Program-made: the position numbers and the translations under genes | Notes under the pieces: generated by a model | Databases searched by the model: none | What the model was told of the DNA's origin: nothing | The model's input: only the letters and a program-made list of their open reading frames with translations | Shown: positions 1 to 10,688 of the stretch, one piece after another | Layout of the letters: every line of letters begins with the position of its first letter | How positions within the stretch are numbered: the stretch's first letter is position 1 | Assembly (NCBI GenBank): GCA_021613535.1 | Contig: CP075497.1 | Coordinates: 186,001 to 250,000, forward strand | Reading direction: 5' to 3' | DNA: 64,000 bases | Origin: Adineta vaga | Lineage: Eukaryota > Rotifera

Positions 1-1697
1 ATGCTTCCGAGGTCCAAATTCTTAGATAGAAGTTGTTAAAAGATTGTTATTTCTCAAAAATAATAAGATCGATGAAGAGTCACTATTGTTATATATGCAG
101 TGTAATTTTCTTCACATCTCTAAGTAAGAAATATTTCAGTGAAAGTTAATATTGTTCAATGAAAGTGACATAATTAATGATTTTATTAGAAATATTGTGC
201 GCATTAGTTATGATGCAGAAGAATTTCTTGATATTGTCAAACTGCATCATCAACATATTTTATGACGCAATGCAACCATTACTATAATATTTTATCATAC
301 ATCTTTCCAAATCAAAGTTAAAATATCATTACCAAAAGTGCTGTTTTTGGATCTGACGAAATCCCTTAATTTCTTGTTTAGATAAGAATTACACTAACTG
401 GAAATTATTCTCCTCATAGAAAAATAGTTTACGCAATCTTTTTCTTTTCCTGGAAATATTTATTATTTGTGAAGTAATATTATTAATAGACATTTATATT
501 TACGCAAAAAAATGTCCAAGCTCGATAAGAAAATGATCGATGCTTTATTCAACTGTCTTTTAATACTGGGCTCGATGAATAAATATTATCTACATTTAAT
601 ATTAAAGTTGAACATCTTCAATTACATACCCAGGTTAATGAAAATGGCGTCGCCTACAATCCGAAAACGAGCCGTAAACATGCCATATTATATTCATTTA
701 TGATATTTTTTATATTTCAATCACCCCAGAACGAGACTTTTCTAGCTCAGATGCTGCTAGATATCTAGAACTAAAACAGATATTACCTGTACCATGGATC
801 TTCCACTCCTTAGGTTCTTTCATTTTAACACGTAATATAAATGACATTAATTAGTCTAATTGGATGGCTAAATTATGTTTCGTATCATGCTGTTTTCTAT
901 AATGTGACAGGTAACTAGAAGTTTTCAATCAGTTATAGTGATTATATATAGTAACGCACTATTACTAATTATAACTGGTTACATAACTATATTTACTTGT
1001 AACATTACAGAAACAGCATAGTAAGAAAAAGAATTTAGTCATCCAGTCAGACTAATCGGTGCCATCTCACTCGATTTAATACTATCCATAGGATGAGGTA
1101 TGGGTGAGTAAAGCATACTACGACACGTTTCGACCTAGCTTAAGAGTTTCGTAAGGCATTTTAGACTACAATGTGTTGTGAATCAATCAGGTGTGGGTGT
1201 AGATATGAGTGAAGAAAATATAGCCGCACCCACACCCTTTCGTATTCTGTTTTGGAAAATGTAATAGAAATGTATATAGCTTTATTACCCATATATTCTA
1301 TTTCCTCGTGATTAAATCATATTTTCCTTTTTTTTTGTTTATAATATAGAAGAGCGCGTGAGTGTAGATGAGATATATATATACCTCATTCATAACCAAC
1401 ATCGAGAGAAAATAATTAATCATACGTAGACAGGTATAAACTACATTATGGTAGAAATCAATCATCATATTAACATGGTATTCTCCTAAAATGTCATGAG
1501 TTTTTATTTAAAATAATTGAAGCTTTTTAGAATAATCATTCAAGTAATAATAAACTAATGCGATATTGTCGTAGTATGTATAGCAGTTGTATGTGAGCTG
1601 ATTAATGAATAAAAATTTGAAACTATACTGCATAATATTGTTCACCATGAGAATAGATATCAATATATTATATTCTATTGGTAATTCGTAATTTCTT
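1..1697. other. AT-rich non-coding stretch
   Basis: No convincing gene. The open frames here are short and AT-rich and lack a recognisable domain or splice structure. The only distinct structure is a telomere-like inverted pair at 1191-1237, listed separately. Confidence 0.6.
1191..1237. repeat. telomere-like inverted tract (G-rich then C-rich)
   Basis: GTGTGGGTGT (1191-1200) is followed after about 26 bp by CACCCACACCC (1227-1237). The two arms are complementary and could fold into a hairpin. The spacer contains GAAGA, as in other members of the set at 5955, 7221 and 24876. The hexamer TGTGGG matches what I recall as the bdelloid telomere repeat. Confidence 0.6.
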
Positions 1698-2654
1698 TTA
1701 CTTTGCATAAGCAAAAAGAGTATTGAGAAATTTTGTTCGATCATAATCAACGATGATTTTAACATTTGGATGTTCAACTATTTTTGATCCCCACTGTTTG
1801 ACATTTTCATCATAGTAAAGTTCAACATCTTTCCATTGACCAATTGTTGGATCAATTGCACAACAAGCTGTTAAAGGATCATGAAATAATTTTCCATAAA
1901 TATCATTTCGACGTAAATAAATATTCATAACACGATGTATTTCTTGTAATGAAAAACTTTTATTTTTAATTAATTCAAGTTCTTTATGTGTATCTCTTGT
2001 ATAATGTACTCGATGACAAACATTTTTTGAAACAAAAAATTTTTCTCGAATTGTTTTATCTTTTAATACGATTAATGCAGATTCAACATCACAATCTAAA
2101 TTAAATGCTGAACTTGTTATTTGACCATTAAATCTTTTAATACGTTTTTTTGGTGGGATAATATTATCACCTGCAAATCCACCTTGTATAACTAATCGAC
2201 CTACTTGTAATTTTCCACTTTCAATAGCTTTACGAATATTACTTAATGGACCTCCACATATAATAATTGTATATTCATCACTATAAGTTAATAAGATATG
2301 ACATGCATCTAATGCTTCTCGAGATTCTTTTATATCGTTAGTATCATATACTTTTAAATGAAATCTTGATAGAGATGGTTTTGCATTTATATCAAATACA
2401 CCTAAAGGTAAATCCGAACGATTAAATAATGATAAAACATGTCGAATAAAACCAATTTGATCAGGTGTACCAGGAACAATTGTAATAGCTTTAAGATTAA
2501 CTAATGGATGTCCAAGAAGAAAAATAAGAGTAATAAAATCATCCATATCACCAGTTTCCATATCAAATATAATTTGTAAACGATTATTAATATAAAATCG
2601 ATCACAATTCAATGTTTCTTTGTTAAATGTATTCCAATCAAAAGCTTGTGCCAT
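1698..2654 (-). CDS. inosine-uridine preferring nucleoside hydrolase-like protein
   Basis: Single-exon gene of 318 aa. By family it would cleave the N-glycosidic bond of ribonucleosides to ribose and base (purine/pyrimidine salvage). The N-terminal metal-binding motif is a variant: D31-M-E33-T-G-D36-M-D38-D39 instead of the classic DxDPGxDD. Later motifs fit the fold: GGPLSNI (134-140), VIQGG (155-159), FNLDCDVESA (184-193, the usual substrate-binding N..D region) and HDP (258-260, the conserved C-terminal Asp). Length is normal for the family (about 310-340). No signal peptide or membrane segment is visible, so it is probably cytosolic. The start ATG opens the long frame, and the stretch before it is AT-rich and non-coding. 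It has no intron, unlike several neighbours, so horizontal origin is possible. Activity is uncertain because of the altered aspartate cluster. Confidence 0.85.
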   Translation of the reverse strand: MAQAFDWNTFNKETLNCDRFYINNRLQIIFDMETGDMDDFITLIFLLGHPLVNLKAITIVPGTPDQIGFIRHVLSLFNRSDLPLGVFDINAKPSLSRFHLKVYDTNDIKESREALDACHILLTYSDEYTIIICGGPLSNIRKAIESGKLQVGRLVIQGGFAGDNIIPPKKRIKRFNGQITSSAFNLDCDVESALIVLKDKTIREKFFVSKNVCHRVHYTRDTHKELELIKNKSFSLQEIHRVMNIYLRRNDIYGKLFHDPLTACCAIDPTIGQWKDVELYYDENVKQWGSKIVEHPNVKIIVDYDRTKFLNTLFAYAK

Positions 2655-4959
2655 AATTATATTTTTGATCTATTTTGTGCCAAAATCTTCAATGAAATAA
2701 TCATATGCGACATAATATTGAGTCATATTGTGTAATTACTGAAAAATGACGCATTAGATGAAAATAAAATATACTTGAAATTCGAATTACTGACGAATGG
2801 AGACATTTGTTGTTACCTAATGAAGGTTATAAATAAATAAATATGACAGAAAGGATTACAAATAGACATTCTGTCAAATTTTATATTTAATTTTCATATA
2901 AACTTAATTTTCTTGATCGATGGCGCCACAGGTAACGTTATTTTTAGTTGGAGTCTAAAGTAGAGGATCAATGAATACTATTTTCTTTAGACAAAAAATT
3001 ACCATAGATAAAATATATCACAAAACGAACGTTGTTCTTTCTCATTTGTTACTTCTTTTTATCTATTTTTGTAATTTTCAAGATATTTAGCAAAAAAAAC
3101 AATATTCAGATATTGTTATTCTTCATGTTAAATGATCTCCATATATTACATAGTTATTAATCAATAACAAAGAAAACTTTCTTACAGTTTTGCTAGATAG
3201 ATACAAGGATGACAGTGAAAATGTGACTAGTATAAATAAACATAAATCTCATCGACAAGGTAAATAACATGATACATACATATAAATGTTTCATTACGTG
3301 TAATATTTAATTATACCATTTGATAAAAAAATGTAATAATGATTTTATTCGAGTTTCACTCATCAATACTAAAAAATCAATGAGAATATAATTTAAAAAA
3401 GAACATTAATGATCATTGATAAGAGTAAATTAATCAAATATTTTCAAAAGAGATGTTCGACAAAAAGTAAATATTATACATGTGAACTATTAGAAATAGA
3501 AAGAATACAAAAACCTAGTTCAAATATAATCAGACAAGAATCTGCCGATCTTATTTTAACATTTTCATTTCTTTCGAAGTATCCAATAGCATCATTAGTT
3601 AAATACACAAAGACTATGTGAATTAACATGATTTGTTGTATTAAACTGTATATATCTTCAATATACAAAAGAAAAATATGGAATTGTCATTGATAACTAA
3701 AGTTCCTTTCTTATCATTATTATATGACTTTACCATTTAAATAAATATCAACATTATAATTCAATTAAAATTTATTCAAAAGTTGCTCGACATGTTGCAC
3801 AATTAATAATACCTAAAATATTCTCTACTTTCCGATCTATCAATCGTATTTTGTTACATTCAATCATACATATCTTTGTTAGACAATGTGAATAACTTTA
3901 AGATTTTTATATGTTAAATGTTTTGATTATGAAAGATTAAAACGATATTGAAAAGAAGACTGATAGAAATAAAATATTTTGAGTAAGAAAAGATACGGTA
4001 AGGAAGAAGCAAAACTAATGAAAAGTTGAACAAAATTGTATGAAGAGTAATAATCATAATCAATAATTAACTGATCATTGTCTTGTTAATAATTACATCT
4101 GATTTCAACAAGAAGTTGATTGGAAGAAATAAAGTTAATCTATTTTGCGATTGATCAACGATATATCGATACATTATATTGGTAATAAAAAGATATAATT
4201 GCTTTAGTTTTATAAAGAAAATAAAGAAAACGGAGTGTAGTTTACGAGAAGAAAAGAATCATTTCTTATCAACATGTTTATGATGACACAAAAATTAATA
4301 AAACTAAAATATACAGTTTCTTTCAGAGTAGAATTTCAGAAAGTAAATATTTAAATAAATAGATTATTTTGTGAAAAACATCTTATTCACATTAACTATG
4401 TCAATTGTTCTCAAGATGCGGAAAATTGTTCAATTATTAAATATTTTTCTATCTATAGACACAAGTGTATTCTTGAGGGTGAGAGAATGTAAATCAGATC
4501 ATTGATATTTCAGAAGAGTTTCTTTTTTAATAAAAATTGTTTATATTGATTTCCTTAAATATTCATATAATCGAACAGAGCGATTGATACTAAATATTTT
4601 ACTTTCTTTAGTTGATCTGCTGCAATCTCAGTGATTATTTCATGAGAAAACTATTCATCTTTGTTAAACAATCTTCAATTTGAAAATATTTCTAATCGAT
4701 ATTTATAGTTTCTTGTTTTCTAAATGATTATAAAATTCAACGGTAAAACAAGTTTTTATATTCGATTGTTAATAAATTACATATGCTTTTATATTCTCAA
4801 CCTCATAGCAATGTCTATATAAAGTCAAAATATGATATGAAAACTTTTAGTTTATTCGTGAAGAAAAAGTTTTAAAATAAATTAATAATTGAATTTATCG
4901 AATATCAGAAACAAAGAAGAAATAACACAGGTTGTGCAAATCTTCTTATACGATATAAA
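2655..4959. other. AT-rich non-coding stretch
   Basis: About 2.3 kb at very low GC. Short open frames near 3409-3668 overlap on both strands and show no domain, no splice support and no amphipathic or repeat pattern; I do not call them genes. No tRNA, TIR or tandem repeat noticed. Confidence 0.6.
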
Positions 4960-5935
4960 ATGATTCGATTTGTATTCGTCTTTTTGATCATATTAAGTTC
5001 AGAAGTATTTGATTTTGATAAAATTGTTGAGAAGATGTTTTGATAAGAGGTTCTATGAAACTATTTTTTGATTTTAATTCTAAAAGATTCTACTTATCAT
5101 TGTTCAATATTCAAAACAAAAGAGGAAATTTTCGAATCTTTTTCTTTTTCCGTATTCTTTCAACCTGTTAATGTGTCGAATGATACAACATACGAGAAAT
5201 TTGGATCCAAATCAGTTATCAATGAACTTTATCTTTTCAATGAAATCAATATTTTTACTTTCTATCTTTTGTCTCCAAATCTTATAAAACTAGTAATTAC
5301 TTTCGATAATATTATTATTCCACTAGAAATTGGTCTACTCAATTAAATAGAATTAACTCCTCTAAATCTTCAGACACTACCATCGACTATTGAACAATTA
5401 TACAGATTAACAACGCTCGGAATAAGCTATTGTCGTCTTCAAGCATTACTAGAAACTTTTGAAACATTGATTTATTTACAAACATTAAAGTTTAATGGGA
5501 ATCGACTCAGATCTCTTCCTATAACTATAAAACGTTTAAATGCGCTTTCAACAATGGATATAAGTATTATAATCGATTTCTTGATTCTCTTGATGCTATT
5601 AGTGGATAAAAAAAAGTTAATTATTCGAATGCAACAAACTGTACAATTAATAATCTGCCACTCTATTTTATAACGGTATTAGATCTGTCGAATAATAATC
5701 TTGTCTCTCTCGATACGGTATTGATACATTAGTAGCATAGCATCAAGATATGTAGGAAGAGGTGAATTTTACTTTAGTAATAATTAAATTGAATCTCTAC
5801 CTGTCACTATCAATCAAACAAAAGATTTCCATCTCAAACTTGATTCAAATAATTTAATAATGATACCATTAGAGATTTTTGATATTTACGAACTCAAAGC
5901 ACTTTATGTTCAAAACAATTCGTTCAGCGCTAAAC
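4960..5935 (+). pseudogene. decayed secreted leucine-rich-repeat gene
   Basis: The ATG at 4960 opens a 27-codon signal-peptide-like stretch (hydrophobic FVFVFLILLSS) ending at TGA 5041. After it, LRR-type sequence is readable in pieces. One frame runs from 5068 through about 5565 (units such as LQTLPSTIEQL and LQTLKFNGNRLRSLP) but is cut by TAA at 5344-5346. At about 5565 the sense shifts to another frame (NRFLDSLDAISG), which meets TAA at 5607-5609 next to an A8 run. It continues as NCTINNLP and VLDLSNNNLVSLD to about 5730. A last LRR unit (IPLEIFDIYELKALYVQNN) is readable from 5860 to about 5935. Known family behaviour: these LRRs are extracellular protein-binding modules. Stops and frame changes at four or more places make a functional product unlikely. 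Unrecognised introns could explain a minority of the breaks. Confidence 0.65.
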
Positions 5936-5954
5936 AACATGATTCGATAGCTGT

Positions 5955-6004
5955 GAGGGTGTGGGTGTGGGTAGAAAGAGAAGACACCCACACCCTCAAG
6001 ATGG
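5955..6004. repeat. telomere-like hairpin
   Basis: GAGGGTGTGGGTGTGGGT (5955-5972), then a 12-bp spacer rich in GAAGA, then CACCCACACCCTC (5985-5997) followed by AAGATGG. The arms are near-perfect complements. The outer word CCCTCAAGATGG is shared with the copy at 24876 (as CCATCTTGAGGG) and, with one change, with the copy at 20731. This argues for one repeat family rather than chance tracts. Confidence 0.75.
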
Positions 6005-6035
6005 AATTTTTTATTCAAAATGTATTAAATAAAAC

Positions 6036-6812
6036 TCATGTAGAATTTTGAAAGATATTCAAAGCATGTCCATCATAAGCATTAGATAATTTATTAATCC
6101 AATTTATTAATTCTTCTCCTTGATCTTCCCAAATAACTTTTGTTAATTGTGGATCAATCATACGACAATATGCATAACGACCAAATATAATATAATCAAC
6201 TTGTCCAGGGTATTTACCTTGAAAATATTCATTTGAACGTTCTCGTAAAATTTGTACTAAAGGTTGAACATTCATTTTAGCACGTCGTATAAGTTCTTGT
6301 TGATTAAGTGATATTAATCTTTGATAACCTTGTGGACCGTGTCTAGAATCCGATCGAAAATAATCACGAATTTCACCTTCTGCCATTAATTGATCAAGTT
6401 TAGGTAAAAATAAATCAAACCAAACAGCCCATTCAGGTTTTGATGCACCAAGACCTAAATCAATCATACGTGCATAGTTTTTTCCTGTGATTATATGTTC
6501 TAATTGAGCTATATTTGTTGGTTTTCCATCACCTGTAAATAGAGATGGACGATCTGGATAAGTATTTTCTAACCATTCAGCAATACGATAGGAGTCATAA
6601 ATAAATTCTCCATTTGGTAATTCAATTGCCGGTACAGATATATTAGGTAGATTAGAACGAACTGCCAAATCACGTCGAACATCGATCAAAGTAACAGGAA
6701 TTGTTTCAAATTCAACACCTTTATGAAGAAATCCCATTCGAGTTTTCCATGTATTTGGAGAAAAATAACATTTAGAATTGACAGATGGTACTAATTCATA
6801 AAATTTAATCAT
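6036..6812 (-). CDS. glutathione S-transferase-like protein
   Basis: Single exon, 258 aa. The N-terminal thioredoxin-fold domain (about 1-88) shows SPNTWKTR (18-25; Ser18 is the probable glutathione-activating position, as in beta-etherase/fungal-type GSTs), then N57-I-S-V-P61 with the likely cis-proline, and D73-S74 for the gamma-glutamyl contact. The rest (about 95-250) is alpha-helical, with WAVWFDLFLP and a C-terminal helical end typical of GST-C. No signal peptide, so cytosolic. Family role: conjugation or glutathione-dependent cleavage of hydrophobic compounds; the substrate cannot be told from sequence. The stop lies about 30 bp from the telomere-like hairpin at 5955. Absence of introns and the fungal/bacterial flavour of the N-terminal motif make horizontal acquisition a reasonable hypothesis. 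Confidence 0.85.
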   Translation of the reverse strand: MIKFYELVPSVNSKCYFSPNTWKTRMGFLHKGVEFETIPVTLIDVRRDLAVRSNLPNISVPAIELPNGEFIYDSYRIAEWLENTYPDRPSLFTGDGKPTNIAQLEHIITGKNYARMIDLGLGASKPEWAVWFDLFLPKLDQLMAEGEIRDYFRSDSRHGPQGYQRLISLNQQELIRRAKMNVQPLVQILRERSNEYFQGKYPGQVDYIIFGRYAYCRMIDPQLTKVIWEDQGEELINWINKLSNAYDGHALNIFQNST

Positions 6813-7544
6813 TTTTTATAACAAACGTTATTTGCGAATTGACCCTTTATTTTTATTCGATGTCAAACTTAATCAGAAAAAAAACTTAGTAGAAATAAAT
6901 ATAAATCGTGATAAAGTAAAGAAAATAGAATGAATATCTACTATTCATCTATGATGTATCCAATCATATTTTATCACTTTTCAAATGCGTAATCACCTAC
7001 CATCTATTACTTTTTTTTTATTCTTCTATCTATGCTCTTCCATGTTGGCGTCTAAAAACAAACTGAATCAAATACTAAATTTACAAATACACATACCAAT
7101 TCGAATGGAATTCTTGTCAAATTTTCTAAAAGCAAGAAACAGTAGTCTCTTCGACTTTTCTGATTGATTCAGGTCTTAAATATCTCATAAGCAAAGATGT
7201 ATCTTATAGTGATATCGGAGGATGGGTGTGGATGAAGAAGATATACCCACCCACACCCACACCGTGGTACTTAGAGTGTGCTCTTGAAATGTACAGACAA
7301 ATCGTGTTTTAGCAGAAATTGATCTATAATGTGCAAGAACAGTGAATTGAAGCCGACAGATGAAGAGAATTTGTAGATTTGCTTGTAATTTTTGTATAGT
7401 GAACTTAAAATATAATAAAATTGTACAGAGAACGAATAAAAACCAGATCAAATCAGTGCATCAGTACACATGGTATTGTTCAAAGTATTTGATGATCAAG
7501 TAAAACAAGTCATTACGTCACTAAATATAGTTTCATCTACATTT
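6813..7544. other. non-coding stretch
   Basis: Short frames occur on both strands but none has family features. The frame reading through 7221-7263 is an artefact of the telomere-like repeat, which gives Trp-Val runs. It contains the repeat listed at 7221. Confidence 0.5.
7221..7263. repeat. telomere-like inverted tract
   Basis: GATGGGTGTGG (7221-7231) with a GAAGAAGATAT spacer, then ACCCACCCACACCCACACC (7245-7263). Same G-arm/GAAGA-spacer/C-arm layout as the copies at 1191, 5955 and 24876, but the G arm is shorter than the C arm. Confidence 0.65.
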
Positions 7545-7780
7545 TTATAGATAAGATGTAGAAAATGAAACATCAATAGGAAGAATAGTATACAAAAAAA
7601 TTCGATATTGTGACGACATATTTTGTATAACAGAGTTATAACTAGGTGGTACATCATCATCATCCTCCTCAAACACACGTGGTTCTGGACATGAAGAAGC
7701 ATTCTTGTCCAATACGACGCCGTTCTAATATATCTTTAGCAGAATATAATGGTATATAATCAAATTTCTTTAGGAATGAA
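7545..7780 (-). pseudogene. possible coding fragment with acidic PPxY tail
   Basis: On the minus strand one frame reads FLKKFDYIPLYSAKDILERR. A second frame, entered near 7700, reads CPEPRVFEEDDDDVPPSYNS and stays open to TAA near 7547. The acidic run and PPSY (a PPxY-type WW-domain ligand) look like a cytoplasmic tail. The frame change and lack of a start suggest a broken remnant, but it might be part of a spliced gene that I cannot resolve. Weak call. Confidence 0.25.
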
Positions 7781-7812
7781 GAATTTAGGAGACCGATTTT
7801 TCCCGACAGTGT

Positions 7813-7830
7813 TGAGGGTGTGGGTGTGGA
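7813..7830 (+). repeat. telomere-like G-rich tract next to truncated PLE
   Basis: TGAGGGTGTGGGTGTGGA. It has no C-rich partner nearby. It lies about 200 bp upstream of where recognisable reverse-transcriptase sequence begins. The following bases (ATTTTATTCAGAATG) resemble those after the hairpin at 5955. Confidence 0.6.
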
Positions 7831-8028
7831 TTCAAATATTTTATTCAGAATGTTCAGCAGTTGCTGGCGTAAACATGTGGCGGTTGAAAAGACGTCTTGC
7901 TAGTAAAGTCGCGGAGTTGTGAACACAAAATGCCCTCGAAAATTCAAGATTTCAATTGAAATAATTCTTATAGATAACGTCATTTGAAACTTGAATTGAA
8001 ACATTGCAATTGAAGCAGAAATTTTCAA

Positions 8029-9304
8029 TTGAATTCAAGTTTCAAGTTCGACTCTACTGATTTTCTTCGACCACTATTTGATCACGTGGCGAAACAGACG
8101 ACATTCATCAATGGTATTGATCTTGTTCGACAATTAGAAGAATACCAACGAGATGGTCGTCTTTCGATATCAACTCAGTTTCTTACATTTGATGTCACTG
8201 ATCTATATACGATGATACCAAGAAATGGATCATTGGAAGCATTAGGACGATTTCTAAATAAAACGTCGACAAAAGGCAAAATTGGTAATTTATCTATCAA
8301 TACGATCTTAAAACTAGCTCGTCTAGTATTAGATACAAATTAAAGGTGGTGCAATGGGTTCAGCATTTACAATGACATTAGCCAATGTCTACATGTTAGA
8401 ATGGGAACAACCATTAGTCGAATTGCAAGCACAACAAGGAGAGTTGTATAGAAGGTAAGATGGCAGGAAGTTTATATTCATGGAGTATTCTATGTCTTCT
8501 TTATAGATATATCGATGATGTATTCATGACATCGAATATGTCTATTGATGAAATTCGTGCAAAGCTCGATTGGATGAATGAGAAGGATGGTGAACATATA
8601 CGAATCACTTATTCAGTTGGTTTCGAAGTCGAATTTCTCGATGTTCAAATTGAAAATCATCATAGTTCATTGATCGTAAACCAGCTGCTGAGCCGTATGT
8701 ATTACCATATTCATCTGATCATCCTCGTCATGTACATATCACCATACCGTATGATGCATTGTTACATGCTGCTCGATTATGTTCAGATGTGTATGCATTC
8801 GACAATGAACGATTAGACATCGAAATGAAACTTCTATTAAATGGATATCCGCCAAGATTTCTTAATTATAATTTCGATCGATTCTTTCGATTGAATCAGG
8901 CGATAGAAGTTCATACTCAGTTAGATGTGGAGCAATATCAAACTTTACATCGAAAATTATTATATTTGCCTACACGACGTGAAAAGAAACATCAACGACA
9001 GTTAACAGATCAAACTAGTGAAGAGTTAGTTGCAAATAATGATGTGGTAACAAAGAAGCAATGGAATAGGAAGATCTTAATGTTACCACATACATTCGAA
9101 AGTGGTCCATCGAAGGATTTCAGTCGTCAGTTTCGGAAATTATGGACGAAATATTATGGTTACAAAGGATCAGCTGTCAAAGACGTACGTGTCATGATAA
9201 CAGCATTGACGAATCCATCTTTGAATGATCTATTTGTTCGAAAGAAACCTTCGGCATCATTATTGACCAGAATGGAAGCAACAGACGTTGAACAGTTGAT
9301 CTGA
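8029..9304 (+). pseudogene. Penelope-like reverse transcriptase, broken, with spliceosomal intron
   Basis: Recognisable from LRPLFDHVAKQTTFINGIDL onward. FDVTDLYTMIP (near 8187) is RT motif A, GGAMGSAFTMTLANVYM (8346-8397) is motif B, and RYIDDVFM (from 8504) is motif C with the catalytic YIDD. Between B and C lies a 52-bp intron, 8455-8506 (GTAAGA..TTATAG), whose removal joins Arg to RYIDD in frame. Two breaks are seen: loss of sequence plus stop TAA at 8341-8343, just before motif B, and a frameshift near 8675, before the KPAAEPYVLPYSSDHPRH-like segment. The last frame then stays open to TGA at 9302-9304. The C-terminus ends without a GIY-YIG endonuclease domain, as in EN-deficient telomeric PLEs. 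The RT would prime on chromosome ends. The N-terminus is missing. Confidence 0.85.
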
Positions 9305-9480
9305 AGTAGTGTTTTCTTTTCTTTTTATTATTGTATGTGTTCGTTTTTGCATGATCATTTGTTACGTGTCAGACTGAAATAAAGTTGCATGACGTACTCT
9401 TGTATTGATGTAGAGCATAGAGATATATTGTATTTTTATTTTATACTTTAGATTTAAGTATAAATATTTACTCGTCAGAT

Positions 9481-10167
9481 ATGCCTAGCCGCAAGAAGTC
9501 AGTCGAGCAGAAGTCGTTGGTAAAAAAGACTCCTCGATGGTCTTATTCCAACGAAAGCAAAAAGGCGGCCTATAGTCAGAAGACTGTCTGATGATACTAC
9601 TCAGTCATCATCAGATGAAGCCGTCACTCGGTCTTCTTCTGGTTTAAAACGCCATGAAGAAGTACCACAGAAGGTATCAACATCACCTGAACCAAGCCTT
9701 ATTTCAGGTCACAGGCCATCAAGCAGCAGACCTGATGGTGTAGAACAAGAAGGATCAGTGGTAAGGACAGCTTTGAATAAACATGAATTTCGTAATCGAA
9801 CTTGTTTGATACTACTTTTATCCTATAGGCAACTCCATTGGTGTCGGCTAATAGTCAATTCTTTTATTCACCAATTTATCGGCGATACTATGGATTAACA
9901 CCTCCAAATCCGAGGTTAAATAATCCTCGGTTATTGGAGGATTACATTGATTGGTACATCAATGTGTACATGGAAGAAGAACTTCCATGGCAATGGGTAA
10001 GATGTGTAGAAAAGAATTCTTATGAGAAATATTAAATATTGAACTATTTCCATATTAAATAGATCGATGTTGGTAATCCAGCAGAACGTAGACAACGAGA
10101 TGAAGATGAAGCAAAAGAAGAATCCAAAAGGCTCGGTGTTACTCCATCGACATCGACAAACAAATAG
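9481..10167 (+). pseudogene. small three-exon ORF in PLE region, one frameshift
   Basis: ATG at 9481 opens MPSRKKSVEQKSLV. An A6 run at 9522-9527 then shifts the frame. With the downstream frame, exon 1 continues to 9760, exon 2 is 9829-9996 and exon 3 is 10063-10167 (TAG). Introns 9761-9828 (68 bp, GTAAGG..CTATAG) and 9997-10062 (66 bp, GTAAGA..AAATAG) give in-phase joins. The product would be about 190 aa: basic N-terminus, Ser-rich middle, a Tyr/Pro segment (YSPIYRRYYGLTPPNP) and an acidic charged C-terminal region. I recognise no domain. Its position behind the RT and before the ribozyme suggests it belongs to the retroelement. A single homopolymer indel could also be a sequencing or assembly error. 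Confidence 0.5.
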
Positions 10168-10633
10168 TATTATGTCGATTTAACACCAGAGACAAATGAT
10201 AATTCGTCGAAAAAGTAACTTTTTCTGTTATCGATGAGTTTTATTTCATTTAATAAAAAGAAAATTAAGAATAAATACGATGACTATTTTTCATTATCTT
10301 ATATCAAAGGTGAAGACGAGACTTTCCATGGCTATGCGTAGCCGACCGGTTTCGATGAGAAGTTACTATTTTGCTTTTCCATGTACTTGTCTATTGATCC
10401 TTTGAATATTCTTCTCTTATTTTGTGTTGAAGATGAGAACGTTATTTTCGAATATCTTATCAGTATGAAAAACGACCGTTACTATTTGAGTAGTTGAGTA
10501 CTGCGAAGAGTCACAAGACAGACACACACCGGTCATGGTAGTCCATGTCTGTATATCACATCATTTCTCTCGAATGCTTTTCTTCATAAATAGACATTCA
10601 GCATTTAAAGTCGTGATGCGAGGCTATGCAGAC
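10168..10633. other. non-coding 3' region of PLE
   Basis: No open frame of note. An ACCGGTTTCG word near 10346 is the reverse complement of the CGAAACCGGT found in the ribozyme core at 10666, which hints at partly inverted repeat-ends of the element. An imperfect hairpin (ACAGAC..GTCTGT) lies near 10520-10555. Confidence 0.4.
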
Positions 10634-10682
10634 ATAATCCATCTGATGAGACCCTTGGACAAGGTCGAAACCGGTAGATTAT
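10634..10682 (+). ncRNA. hammerhead ribozyme motif (PLE type)
   Basis: The conserved core is complete: CTGATGA (10643-10649), helix II GACC/GGTC (10650-10653 with 10663-10666, plus CTT/AA-type extension, loop GGAC), then GAAA (10667-10670), CCGG and T-A (10675-10676). ACCGGT (10670-10675) is a palindrome, so helix III could form only between two molecules, as in minimal dimeric hammerheads known from PLEs. Helix I is ATAATC (10634-10639) with GATTAT (10677-10682), leaving CAT unpaired next to the core, which is unusual. Predicted cleavage is after A10676. Role: processing of tandem retroelement transcripts. Activity is not proven by sequence. Confidence 0.7.
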
Positions 10683-10688
10683 TTTAAA

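Noticed and set aside
512-703. 63-codon ORF near the left edge
   Set aside because: Composition typical of AT-rich non-coding DNA; no domain, no splice sites and no neighbours to support it.
10325-10375. A second hammerhead ribozyme on the minus strand
   Set aside because: It has CGAAACCGGTC but no CTGATGA or helix II in the expected position.
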